Under the pieces are notes generated by a model. It saw only the letters and a list, made by a program, of their open reading frames with translations. It made no database searches and was not told the DNA's origin. Both the position numbers and the translations under genes were made by a program. A stretch of 64,000 bases of DNA from Paenibacillus wulumuqiensis (GTDB lineage: Bacteria > Bacillota > Bacilli > Paenibacillales > Paenibacillaceae): NCBI RefSeq assembly GCF_000971965.1, contig NZ_LAQP01000015.1, positions 62,001-126,000 of the forward strand, in the 5' to 3' direction. Shown piece after piece: positions 53,964 through 61,901 of this stretch (position 1 is the stretch's first letter; each line of letters begins with the position of its first letter).

Positions 53964-54313
53964 GGTCTGCCTCCCTGTTCTCCGTCATTCCGGCTGTGCC
54001 GGTTTCCTGCCAACTCTGCTATGTATACTGTACTTCTCTTCTGTATATCCTGCTGCTGATCCTAGTATAGCCAATCCTTCTGCGGCTTTCTATCGACACA
54101 AAATGATGATTTTGTCAGATTACCAAGCCTGTTTTCCATACAAGTTCCTATAAACGCAGCAAGCAAGTATCTGTTTTCTTTCCCCATTTCGCAAGCAGAC
54201 TAATCAGCAGATTCAGTCACTTTGTAACACTGCTTTGCTGTTTGTCCTATGAAAATAAGGAAATCCGGTTATACCAGCCATCAAAAAGGGGAAACAAAAG
54301 CAACGATAAAAAT

Positions 54314-54350
54314 TACAAAATTTGTATGTTGCAATAGGATGTTATATAAT
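54314..54350 (+). promoter_or_regulatory. P450 gene promoter with overlapping palindrome
   Basis: TTGTAT (54322-54327), 17 bases, TATAAT (54345-54350). TACAAA-A-TTTGTA (54314-54326) is a palindrome around one base covering the -35, resembling a MarR/TetR-type operator. The region 53964-54401 has no other feature. The ATG at 54402 has AAGGAGG. Confidence 0.65.
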
Positions 54351-54401
54351 TGGAGCAGCGTTCTTTATGTAAATAATGATATATTTACCAAGGAGGAACT
54401 T

Positions 54402-55610
54402 ATGAAGAAGACCAGTAATAAGTATGCCAACTACATTCCGATGCGTGAACTGAATACAGTGGAACGCCAATTGTTCCCGTTTGATGCCTATAATGAACTG
54501 CTGGAGCAGTCCCCTGTCCGCTACGACGAGAACCGCAGCTGCTGGGATGTATTCCGGTATGAAGACGTCCAGTATGTACTGAAAAATCCCAAGTTGTTCT
54601 CTTCCCGGCGCAATCGTACCAACCGCGAGAGCATGCTGACCCAGGACCCGCCCAAGCACAAGCAGCTGCGCGATCTGGTGAACCAGGCTTTTACCCCGAA
54701 AAAGATCGAGGAGCTGGCGCCGCATATCCAGAATATCGCCGACGATCTGCTGGCACCCCATCTGCAGCAGGGACAGCTGCGTATGGTGCATGATCTGGCA
54801 ACGCCGCTGCCGGTCATCGTGATCGCTGAACTGCTCGGCGTACCTTCCTCCGACCGGGATCGGTTCAAGGAATGGTCGGATATTCTCGTCAAAGGCGCCC
54901 GTGATGATAGCGATGAAGCCTTCCAGGAACTGATGGAAGAGAAAGACCGTACCAATGCAGAGCTGGGTGCTTACTTTGGCCGTATTATCCAGCAGCGCCG
55001 CCAGGAAGCGCAGGAAGATCTGATCTCCCTGCTCATCGCTGCCGAGATCGAAGGGCAGCATCTGACCGAGGATGAGATTATCAGCTTCTGCATTCTGCTG
55101 CTGGCAGCCGGTAATGAGACAACGACCAATCTGATCACCAATGCCGTACGCATTCTGGCCGAGCAGCCGGAGCTGCAGCAGCGACTGCGTGAACATCCCG
55201 AAATGGTACCATCCGCCGTGGAAGAGACGCTGCGCTACTATCCGCCGATCGTCGCCATCGGACGCGTCGCCAAGGAGGATACCGAGCTGCGCGGTCAGCA
55301 CATCCAGGCCGGTGAGCAGATCATCTCCTGGGTCGGTGCCGCCAACCGGGATGAGCAGAAGTTTACCAATGCCGACACCTTTATCCCGGACCGCAAGCCG
55401 AATCAGCATATGGGATTTGGCTTTGGCATTCACTTCTGCCTGGGTGCACCGCTCGCCCGGCTGGAAGGCCGTGTTGTGCTGAATACGCTGCTGCGTCATA
55501 TGGACCGGATCGCGCTTGTAGAAGGCACACAGCTGGAGCCGATCCAGAGCGCCTTTGTATTCGGGGTCAAAGAATACCCGGTGACTTTCCAGCCTATTTC
55601 GCATCATTAA
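54402..55610 (+). CDS. Cytochrome P450 (bacterial class I type)
   Basis: Soluble heme monooxygenase of 402 residues. The I-helix AGNETTTN is at about residues 236-243, ExxR in VEETLRYYPP at about 274-277, and the heme loop GFGFGIHFCLGAPLAR puts the ligand Cys at about 346. The acid-alcohol pair is Glu-Thr in AGNETT, where an Asp or Glu is usual. It resembles the CYP107/CYP109 groups of Bacillus. No ferredoxin or reductase gene lies adjacent. The frame opens upstream at 54249 but AAGGAGG and the promoter set 54402. Substrate unknown. Confidence 0.93.
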   Translation: MKKTSNKYANYIPMRELNTVERQLFPFDAYNELLEQSPVRYDENRSCWDVFRYEDVQYVLKNPKLFSSRRNRTNRESMLTQDPPKHKQLRDLVNQAFTPKKIEELAPHIQNIADDLLAPHLQQGQLRMVHDLATPLPVIVIAELLGVPSSDRDRFKEWSDILVKGARDDSDEAFQELMEEKDRTNAELGAYFGRIIQQRRQEAQEDLISLLIAAEIEGQHLTEDEIISFCILLLAAGNETTTNLITNAVRILAEQPELQQRLREHPEMVPSAVEETLRYYPPIVAIGRVAKEDTELRGQHIQAGEQIISWVGAANRDEQKFTNADTFIPDRKPNQHMGFGFGIHFCLGAPLARLEGRVVLNTLLRHMDRIALVEGTQLEPIQSAFVFGVKEYPVTFQPISHH

Positions 55611-55624
55611 ACAAACAGACTGTG

Positions 55625-55664
55625 CTCATTGAAACTGTACTCATTGAAACTGTACTCATTGAAG
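55625..55664 (+). repeat. 15-base tandem repeat after the P450 gene
   Basis: CTCATTGAAACTGTA occurs twice in full (55625-55639, 55640-55654) and then in part. It sits just before the terminator hairpin and has no coding role. Confidence 0.85.
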
Positions 55665-55665
55665 C

Positions 55666-55705
55666 AGACTGCTTTTTCCTTTTCAGGGGAGAAAGCAGTC
55701 TTTTT
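55666..55705. terminator. Terminator of the P450 gene
   Basis: AGACTGCTTT (55666-55675) pairs with AAAGCAGTCTTTTT (55692-55705), with T-run after it. Confidence 0.85.
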
Positions 55706-55841
55706 ATATGTCAGCCTGTATATATCAATCACTTCAAGCTGCCATTCTTCTAACACAAAGTTGAAACATTTGTAGTTACAGGTTACAATCTAACCAATCC
55801 GCAAGCTATCCGGCTTGCTTGTAACCAAAGGAGTGATCGTA

Positions 55842-56783
55842 ATGAAGAAGAAAAGTACATTTTGGATGAGTACGGCAATCGTCTCCGTACTGACCCTGAC
55901 GACAGCAGGTATTCCGCTGGCCGATGCAGCATCTTCCGTGTGTCCACCGACTTCCCTGTCCCGGACAGCAAGTACGTCCAAGCCTGCGTCTTCCCAGCAG
56001 GTCAAAAACAAGCAGCTTGTACTGAACATATACAAAGACGTCTTTAACGAGCATAAACTCAACAAAATCAGCTCCTATATCGCCCAGGGCTATATTCAGC
56101 ATAATCCACTCGCAGCAGATGGTCGCCAGGCTTTTGCAGACTTTTTCAGCGCCTATGTAAAGCAGAACCCCCATCTAAAAGTAGAAGTGAAGCGCGTCAT
56201 TGCTGACGGTGATCTGGTATTGGTCCATAATCATGTAACAACGAACCAACAAGATAAGGGTATGGCCGTGGTGGATATTTTCCGGATCAAGAATAACAAG
56301 ATTGTCGAGCACTGGGATGTCGGTCAGGCAGTCCCGGAGAAGTCGGCCAATGATAATACGATGTTCCCGCTGGCCGGTACGCCGGTACAGGTCCAACCTG
56401 CCAGTGCGCAGCAGGTTGCCGCCACTAAGAAACTGGTCACCACTTTCTACAATAAATTCTTCAACGAACATGATGGCTCTGCGCTCAAAAAGTATATCGC
56501 CGAAGATTATATCCAGCATAATCCGACCGTTCCCACCGGCCGCAAACCGCTGGAAGCATTTATCCCGTTCCTGAAAAGCAGCCCGGACAGCCGCAATGAG
56601 ATCGTTCGCGTCATTGCCGAAGGGGATATCGTAGCGTTGCATGTTCATTCCCGCAGCAATAAAAATGACCGCGGCAGTGCAGTGGTGGATATCTTCCGCG
56701 TCGCCAACGGCAAGATCGTCGAGCACTGGGATGTGATTCAGCAGGTGCCGGAGAAATCGGCTAACGATAATACGATGTTCTGA
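55842..56783 (+). CDS. Secreted protein with two tandem SnoaL/NTF2-like domains
   Basis: Signal peptide MKKKSTFWMSTAIVSVLTLT, cleavage probably after the Ala of ADAASS near residue 33. Two domains of about 125 residues are tandem copies: each has IYKDVFNEH / FYNKFFNEHD, YIQHNP, a DGDLVLVH / EGDIVALHVH strand, FRIKNNKIVEHWDV / FRVANGKIVEHWDV and the end VPEKSANDNTMF. SnoaL-like domains are cone-shaped alpha+beta folds, some of which hydrolyse or bind small ligands. AAAGGAG is eight bases before the ATG at 55842. No catalytic assignment is safe. Confidence 0.85.
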   Translation: MKKKSTFWMSTAIVSVLTLTTAGIPLADAASSVCPPTSLSRTASTSKPASSQQVKNKQLVLNIYKDVFNEHKLNKISSYIAQGYIQHNPLAADGRQAFADFFSAYVKQNPHLKVEVKRVIADGDLVLVHNHVTTNQQDKGMAVVDIFRIKNNKIVEHWDVGQAVPEKSANDNTMFPLAGTPVQVQPASAQQVAATKKLVTTFYNKFFNEHDGSALKKYIAEDYIQHNPTVPTGRKPLEAFIPFLKSSPDSRNEIVRVIAEGDIVALHVHSRSNKNDRGSAVVDIFRVANGKIVEHWDVIQQVPEKSANDNTMF

Positions 56784-56842
56784 AATAAAAATACCCGCTA
56801 TTCATTATGACATCATCTTATAATAAGACGGTATAACACCCC

Positions 56843-56898
56843 ATAGCCCGGCAGCGCGGATAAATGTCATAAGACTTATATCCCCGTTGCCGGGCTAT
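56843..56898 (+). other. Hairpin downstream of the secreted protein gene
   Basis: ATAGCCCGGCA (56843-56853) pairs with TGCCGGGCTAT (56888-56898) around a 34-base loop. There is no T-run, so it is a weak or Rho-type end or an RNA hairpin. The rest of 56784-57114 has no gene. Confidence 0.5.
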
Positions 56899-57114
56899 AT
56901 CTCTCATACCAATAAGATATGCCCGTGTAATAGAATATAACTATAAAAGCATAGGATTCGGGTATTTGACGGTTATTCTGTTCGGGCTTACAGTGATAAC
57001 AGCTTAGGAATAGATAAGAATAAAGCATTCCGTGATTAAGGGGGGATAGACCGCCTTCTTCTGTCTGCCTTTATTCCCGGCTGTTCATCATGTCCTGCAG
57101 AAAGGATGAGCATC

Positions 57115-58050
57115 ATGCTGCTCCAGTTACTGTCTACCCTGTACCAGGTCTTTCTCCCGATCTCTCTTCCTGTAGTCGGCGGCCTGTTACTACGCCGTTT
57201 CCGTGGTATGGATACCAGGCCGCTCGCCCTGCTTTCGCTCTATATTCTGACGCCTTCCATCGTGTTCAATACGCTGCTGCATGCGGAGATTTCATGGCAG
57301 GATGTGAGTTCGACGATTAGCTTTTCCCTGCTGACGCTGGTCTTGCTGTGGCTGATTGCTGTACTGGTCAGCCGGATGCTTCGTCTGAATCCGCAGGAAA
57401 AGGCCGGGCTTACGCTGATCTCCACTTTTACCAACAGTGTCAATTATGGTTTGCCGCTCGTGCTGCTGGCATTCGGGCAGCTTGGTCTGGACAAGGCTTC
57501 GGTTTATGTCATCGGGCAAATGGTCATTGTGAATACGGTCGGTGTCTTTTTCGCTGCTCGTTCGCATTTCTCGGTACGGCAGGCGTTTACTTCGATTTTC
57601 CGGCTGCCGGCGGTCTATGCTACTGTCATAGCGGTACTGCTGCGATTGTCCGGGCTGGCACTGCCTGCCACATTGGATCAGGGATTTGCCATGCTGGCTG
57701 CCGCGTATTCGCCTGTCGCGCTCGCTGTACTGGGCGCTCAGATGATCAATGTCAGCTCCCGGGACGAAGAAACGGCAGCCCACCGACCATCTCGCCGCGC
57801 CTTCTGGGCGGGCATAATGATCCGGCTGGCTGCCGCGCCGCTGTTATCCTGGCTGCTGCTGACCCTGCTCGGTATAGAAGGGATATTGTTCCATGTGCTG
57901 CTCATTCTGACTTCCATGCCGACGGCAGTGAATGCGGTCATTCTGGCCGAGCAGTTCGGAGCGGCGCCGCAGCTCGTCTCACGCTGCATTTTATGGACGA
58001 CACTGGCTTCTGTCGTTATGCTGCCGGTGCTGATTCTGTGGCTGCAATAA
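57115..58050 (+). CDS. AEC-family (auxin efflux carrier) transporter
   Basis: Ten-helix permease. The N-terminus MLLQLLSTLYQVFLPISLPVVGGLLL and the later LYILTPSIVFNTLL are typical, and ISTFTNSVNYGLPLVLLAFG is the re-entrant signature of the AEC family. ATG at 57115 is favoured over 57106 because AAAGG is nine bases before it. 311 residues. Family members export malate or auxin-like acids; the substrate here is unknown. It converges on the NUDIX gene with only 20 bases between. Confidence 0.88.
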   Translation: MLLQLLSTLYQVFLPISLPVVGGLLLRRFRGMDTRPLALLSLYILTPSIVFNTLLHAEISWQDVSSTISFSLLTLVLLWLIAVLVSRMLRLNPQEKAGLTLISTFTNSVNYGLPLVLLAFGQLGLDKASVYVIGQMVIVNTVGVFFAARSHFSVRQAFTSIFRLPAVYATVIAVLLRLSGLALPATLDQGFAMLAAAYSPVALAVLGAQMINVSSRDEETAAHRPSRRAFWAGIMIRLAAAPLLSWLLLTLLGIEGILFHVLLILTSMPTAVNAVILAEQFGAAPQLVSRCILWTTLASVVMLPVLILWLQ

Positions 58051-58070
58051 CGCAGTCCGCCACTTCGGTA

Positions 58071-58700
58071 TCAATCGCAAAATACCGGCAAACCCGGATT
58101 GTGCAAATAGCTGAATGCCGTGCGAATCTGCTGCTCGGTATTGCGTTCGACGGAGAGCGGCGGCAGTTCATCTTCAGCGAAAAAGCCGACTTCCATCGTC
58201 TCGGTCGTATCCGTAGCGGCCGTCCCGCCAATCAGTTCGCATTCAATGAAAAATTTGTACACATGCCATGGTGAAGGCGGATGAGGATGGAATTTCTTGT
58301 CCACCACACCGAGCAGGCGTCCTGCCCGCACGTCGTAGCCGGACTCTTCCTTGACCTCTTTGACCGCAATCTCTTTGGGTGAAAGGCCGATATCCGCCCA
58401 TCCTCCCGGCAGTGCCCAGGCACCGTCGAGCTTCTCCCGGACCATCAGAATCCGGTTCTCCTGGAATACAACAGCCCGGATATCCACCTTGGGTGTCGCA
58501 TAACCGGTCTCCCCCGCGAATAGATCATGGATCAGCTCGATCTCCGCTTCCGTGTACTGCTGCATAATCTCCACGCTCAGCTCGCGCAGCTGCTGGAACC
58601 GTTCCAGATCGTATACATCCCTGGAATATTCCAGTCCTGCCTGACTGATCGCCTGAATCTGCTTGGCCCACTCCAGCCATTTCAATTGCACATCATTCAT
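58071..58700 (-). CDS. NUDIX hydrolase with NUDIX_N-type domain
   Basis: A 209-residue protein with an N-terminal helical domain of about 60 residues (WLEWAKQIQAISQAGLEYSR), typical of the ADP-ribose or ADP-sugar NUDIX group, and a NUDIX domain whose box reads GGWADIGLSPKEIAVKEVKE followed by ESGYD, keeping the R/K-E-x-x-E-E-like catalytic pattern with Lys replacing Arg at REU. LPPLSVERNTEQQIRTAF is the C-terminal region. Start at 58700; the histidine phosphatase gene stops 26 bases upstream. Likely a housekeeping pyrophosphatase; substrate unproven. Confidence 0.88.
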   Translation of the reverse strand: MNDVQLKWLEWAKQIQAISQAGLEYSRDVYDLERFQQLRELSVEIMQQYTEAEIELIHDLFAGETGYATPKVDIRAVVFQENRILMVREKLDGAWALPGGWADIGLSPKEIAVKEVKEESGYDVRAGRLLGVVDKKFHPHPPSPWHVYKFFIECELIGGTAATDTTETMEVGFFAEDELPPLSVERNTEQQIRTAFSYLHNPGLPVFCD

Positions 58701-58726
58701 CTCCCCTGCGGCATCATGAATTGTCG

Positions 58727-59326
58727 TTATTTCTGCTGTTCTGCCTCATATGGTAACAGATGGCGAACACAGTTGTACAATTCACAGTCCCAGGCATTCT
58801 GCTCGTCACAGCGGACGACGGTGATCGACATATTTTCAAGAGTATGCCATTTCGGTTCTTCCTTCAGAATGGCATTGAGCACATGATTGAGCAGCACACC
58901 ATGGCTGACAATCAGGATGCGCTCGCCGGGATACCTGCGTCCCAGTTCTTGCAGGCAGCTGATTCCGCGGGCCGCACCTGACTCCGGTGTCTCCAGTCCG
59001 AGATCCCTGGTTTTCCATTCTTCTCCCCAGCGTTCGATCCGCTCGGCGTGTGTCGTGCCCTCGATCTGGCCGCCATCCAGCTCTCGCAGACGTGGATCAT
59101 AGCTGACCGGCAGATGCGAAGCTTCCGCGATTGCCTGTGCGGTCTGGCGCGCACGAATCAGATCACTCGCATAGATGCGATCCCATGCTTCTCCGGCGAC
59201 TCGTTCCCCGAGCTGGCGAGCCTGTTCCCAGCCTTCTTCATTCAGCGGAATATCCGAACTTCCCTGTGCACGGCCCTCTTTGTTCCATATTGTACTGCCA
59301 TGACGGATTAAACCGAATGTAGTCAT
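58727..59326 (-). CDS. Histidine phosphatase family protein
   Basis: Phosphoglycerate-mutase-fold phosphatase of 199 residues. FGLIRHGSTIWNKEGRAQGSSDIPLNEEG has the catalytic His and following Arg, YDPRLRELDGGQIEGTTHAERIERWG the proton-donor Glu region, and LIVSHGVLLNHVLNAIL the second His. It may be cotranscribed with the NUDIX gene (26 bases). No specific substrate is evident. Upstream 59327-59674 has only a weak CCGTCAG/CTGACGG hairpin (59514-59542). Confidence 0.9.
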   Translation of the reverse strand: MTTFGLIRHGSTIWNKEGRAQGSSDIPLNEEGWEQARQLGERVAGEAWDRIYASDLIRARQTAQAIAEASHLPVSYDPRLRELDGGQIEGTTHAERIERWGEEWKTRDLGLETPESGAARGISCLQELGRRYPGERILIVSHGVLLNHVLNAILKEEPKWHTLENMSITVVRCDEQNAWDCELYNCVRHLLPYEAEQQK

Positions 59327-59674
59327 CGTTATTCCTCCTTTACGCGCGTTATGGCCTTAACCTGATGAGTGACATTTGCGGGTAAAAAGTATACAATAAT
59401 CTCTTGTTTATATATTTTATTTTGCCTTAAACAGAGTATTCCTGAATCATCGTATGAGTAGTCTGCACTCCTACCTGTATCTTACCATGTTTATTCATGG
59501 GATGTTGGACGTTCCGTCAGCTGCCGAATGATGGCCTGACGGATACCGGACAGTTGCAGTGGAGCAGCTGTCTGGCGTTGAACGTTGATTTTGGATGACA
59601 TCTGTGTCAATATAACGAAGCAAACAAATGATCGCATTATTTTTCCTTAATCTGGAAAGGGGTACATTACTATC

Positions 59675-60502
59675 ATGGCCAATTCACTGTTCCGCCTGAT
59701 GACCGAGCTATCCTCACGCAAATGGATATCCCGGCTAACAGGCAGCTTTGCTAAATCACGGGCCAGCCGCGCGCTAATTCCGAAGTTTATTCAGGCTTAC
59801 CGCATTCCGGCAGAAGAAGCAGAGAAAAGCGTTACCGATTATCCTTCATTAAATGAATTTTTCACCCGCAGGCTCCGTCCGGGTTCACGCCCGATTGATC
59901 CGGACCCGATGTCGCTGACCAGCCCGGTCGATGCGATGATCACGGCAATGGGCCCGCTGCAGGATGGGCTGATTCCACAGGTCAAAGGCCAGGATTATAC
60001 ACTGGAAGAACTGCTGAATCACTCTCCGCGGATGGAGACCTACCGGGATGGATATATGTTCGTGCTGTATTTGAGCCCAACCGATTATCACCGGATTCAT
60101 GCACCGGTCACCGGCAAGCAGACCGAACGGGATCATATCCCCGGCAAAGTCTATCCGGTTAACGATAAAAGCATGCTGAATATGCGCTCTGTCCTGAGCC
60201 GCAATGAACGCCAGATTACGTATATGAAGCATCATTATGGCGAAGTCGCAGTCGTCAAGGTCGGCGCGCTCAATGTCAGCAGCATCCGCTATCCCGACGA
60301 GACGATCACTTCCTGGAACAAGGGCGACGAGCTGGCTTATTTCGAGTTTGGTTCGACGATTGTGCTGCTGATCCAGCAGGGTACATTTACCCCGGATGAT
60401 ACGCTGCATATCGGCAGCCGTGTCAAAATGGGCGAAAAGCTCGGCACGCTGCTGGACATGGAATCGACCCGTCCGTATCGCCGCCTGACCGAACACGCCT
60501 GA
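59675..60502 (+). CDS. psd: Phosphatidylserine decarboxylase
   Basis: Pyruvoyl enzyme that makes phosphatidylethanolamine. DYPSLNEFFTRRLRPGSRPID is the N-terminal signature, then SPVDAMITAMG with the Asp, LYLSPTDYHRIHAPVTG with the His, and FEFGSTIVLL with the self-cleavage GS, Ser227, which becomes the pyruvoyl group of the alpha chain. The 275-residue length is normal for the Bacillus type without a membrane anchor extension. GGAAAGGGG is upstream of the ATG. Single gene with its own terminator. Confidence 0.94.
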   Translation: MANSLFRLMTELSSRKWISRLTGSFAKSRASRALIPKFIQAYRIPAEEAEKSVTDYPSLNEFFTRRLRPGSRPIDPDPMSLTSPVDAMITAMGPLQDGLIPQVKGQDYTLEELLNHSPRMETYRDGYMFVLYLSPTDYHRIHAPVTGKQTERDHIPGKVYPVNDKSMLNMRSVLSRNERQITYMKHHYGEVAVVKVGALNVSSIRYPDETITSWNKGDELAYFEFGSTIVLLIQQGTFTPDDTLHIGSRVKMGEKLGTLLDMESTRPYRRLTEHA

Positions 60503-60543
60503 GCAGCGTTTGGACTTTGCTCTGACCGCATCTATACAGTACA

Positions 60544-60593
60544 AAGCAGCAGCCCCGCCGAATAATGCATTCGGACGGGGCTGCTGCTTGTTT
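60544..60593 (+). terminator. Terminator of psd
   Basis: AAGCAGCAGCCCCG (60544-60557) pairs with CGGGGCTGCTGCTT (60576-60589), with CCGAAT/ATTCGG inside. GTTTTG follows. Confidence 0.8.
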
Positions 60594-60641
60594 TGCCGGT
60601 TTTCCTATATATGAATAACAATTACTTAAGTATAGGTTAAA

Positions 60642-60761
60642 TTAGAACCAGGCTTCTGCTGCCTGCTGTGCTGCGGACTGCAATCGGCGCAGACGGTTCC
60701 GGAAGACTTTGCTGGTGATCTTGGATGAACTGTAATTACGCCCCCGTCTTCTCAAACGCAT
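60642..60761 (-). CDS. Possible 39-residue small basic protein
   Basis: A short frame with GAGGGGG eight bases before the ATG at 60761. Sequence begins MRLRRRGRNYSSSKITSKVF and continues with a helical, Gln/Ala-rich end RLQSAAQQAAEAWF. High content of Arg and Lys. It resembles no protein I know, but start, ribosome binding site and length make it plausible. The rest of 60503-60984 has no gene. Confidence 0.45.
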   Translation of the reverse strand: MRLRRRGRNYSSSKITSKVFRNRLRRLQSAAQQAAEAWF

Positions 60762-60984
60762 TCTGAAGGCCCCCTCTCTATGGCATGGAATCAAACAACT
60801 GGACGGTATAACCGCTTACAGAAGTTTTACTTCATGCTTACAATATGCATGAGCAGTATTTACCCCGCGTGTTTTGCATTGAAACAAACAACGGATCGGG
60901 GCGTTTACCGCATGCTTCCCTTTATTGTAAAGCAGTCAGCTACCATAGAGCAACTTTGCGGCAAAGGGGGCCTACCCAGCTCCG

Positions 60985-61770
60985 TTAGCGAATCTCGGAC
61001 GGACTTTTGCCGGTGTACTGCTTGAATTGCCGGCTGAAAAAGAAGATGTCCCGGTAGCCCAGCGCATCCGCCACTTCGGTTACATTCATGCCCGTATAGA
61101 CGAGCAGATGCTCCGCACGTTCGATCCGCATCCGAATGATATACGATTGCACAGATACGCCCATCAATTCCTTGAACTTGATCGAGAAGTAGCGGGGCGA
61201 CAATCCGGCCCGTGAAGCCAGATCCTCGACCCGGTGTGCCAGACTCGGATGCTGGCGAATATAATTGGCAACCTCCTGAATGGTCTCGTGCAGCTGATTG
61301 CTCACTTTGCGCGGAGCAGGCTTGTGCTGTTCGTCACGCAGCAGATGGATCATCAGCTGCTTCAGAATGAGGCGTGCTTCCTCCTCGGCGGCAAACGCCT
61401 TTTCCAGCAGCAGACGCACATAACGAACGAGCATGTATTCAAAATCAATCGTCTCCTCCAGCACCCGGTAGCGGGCAGGCACACGACTGACCGGCTCATT
61501 CACATCAAAATGGATATAGGTCAGAACCAGCGGCTTTTGCGGATTATGGGTAGCGGTCGTCTCATCTCCCGGACGGAACAAAAAGCAGCTTCCCTTGCTA
61601 ATCGCATAAGGTTCTCCGTTAAGGATCAGTTCCCCTTCTCCACTCCACACATAGAACAGGTCGTAGTTGGGCATGGGCTTCTCCCGCTTGGGCCAGCGCC
61701 ACTCCGGTTCACAGAAAATTTTGGCAAAGGCGGGCTTCAGTATAAATGAAGCAGGTGATAATTCAAGCAT
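60985..61770 (-). CDS. AraC-family regulator with N-terminal cupin-like domain
   Basis: 261-residue sugar-type AraC regulator. The N-terminal part has FYVWSGEGELILNGEPYAIS and FLFRPGDETTATHNP, a cupin-like effector domain. The C-terminal double HTH (about 165-260) reads HPSLAHRVEDLASRAGLSPRYFSIKFKELMG and MNVTEVADALGYRDIFFFSRQFKQYTG. It ends with the usual KSPSEIR. No target genes stand immediately adjacent; the neighbour is the MocR gene on the same strand 131 bases away. Confidence 0.92.
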   Translation of the reverse strand: MLELSPASFILKPAFAKIFCEPEWRWPKREKPMPNYDLFYVWSGEGELILNGEPYAISKGSCFLFRPGDETTATHNPQKPLVLTYIHFDVNEPVSRVPARYRVLEETIDFEYMLVRYVRLLLEKAFAAEEEARLILKQLMIHLLRDEQHKPAPRKVSNQLHETIQEVANYIRQHPSLAHRVEDLASRAGLSPRYFSIKFKELMGVSVQSYIIRMRIERAEHLLVYTGMNVTEVADALGYRDIFFFSRQFKQYTGKSPSEIR

Positions 61771-61901
61771 ATTGTTCCTCCTTCTCCAATTCCTCTATCT
61801 AAATTTCCTATCGGATATCCACTATACCGCTGTAACGAATTAAACGGCTATGCGCTTATATTGCGCAAAAAGTCGGGATTCGTCAATGGTAGGTTACCTA
61901 A

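Noticed and set aside
54342-55607. 421-residue open frame on the minus strand
   Set aside because: Antisense to the cytochrome P450, which has all heme-loop and ExxR motifs.
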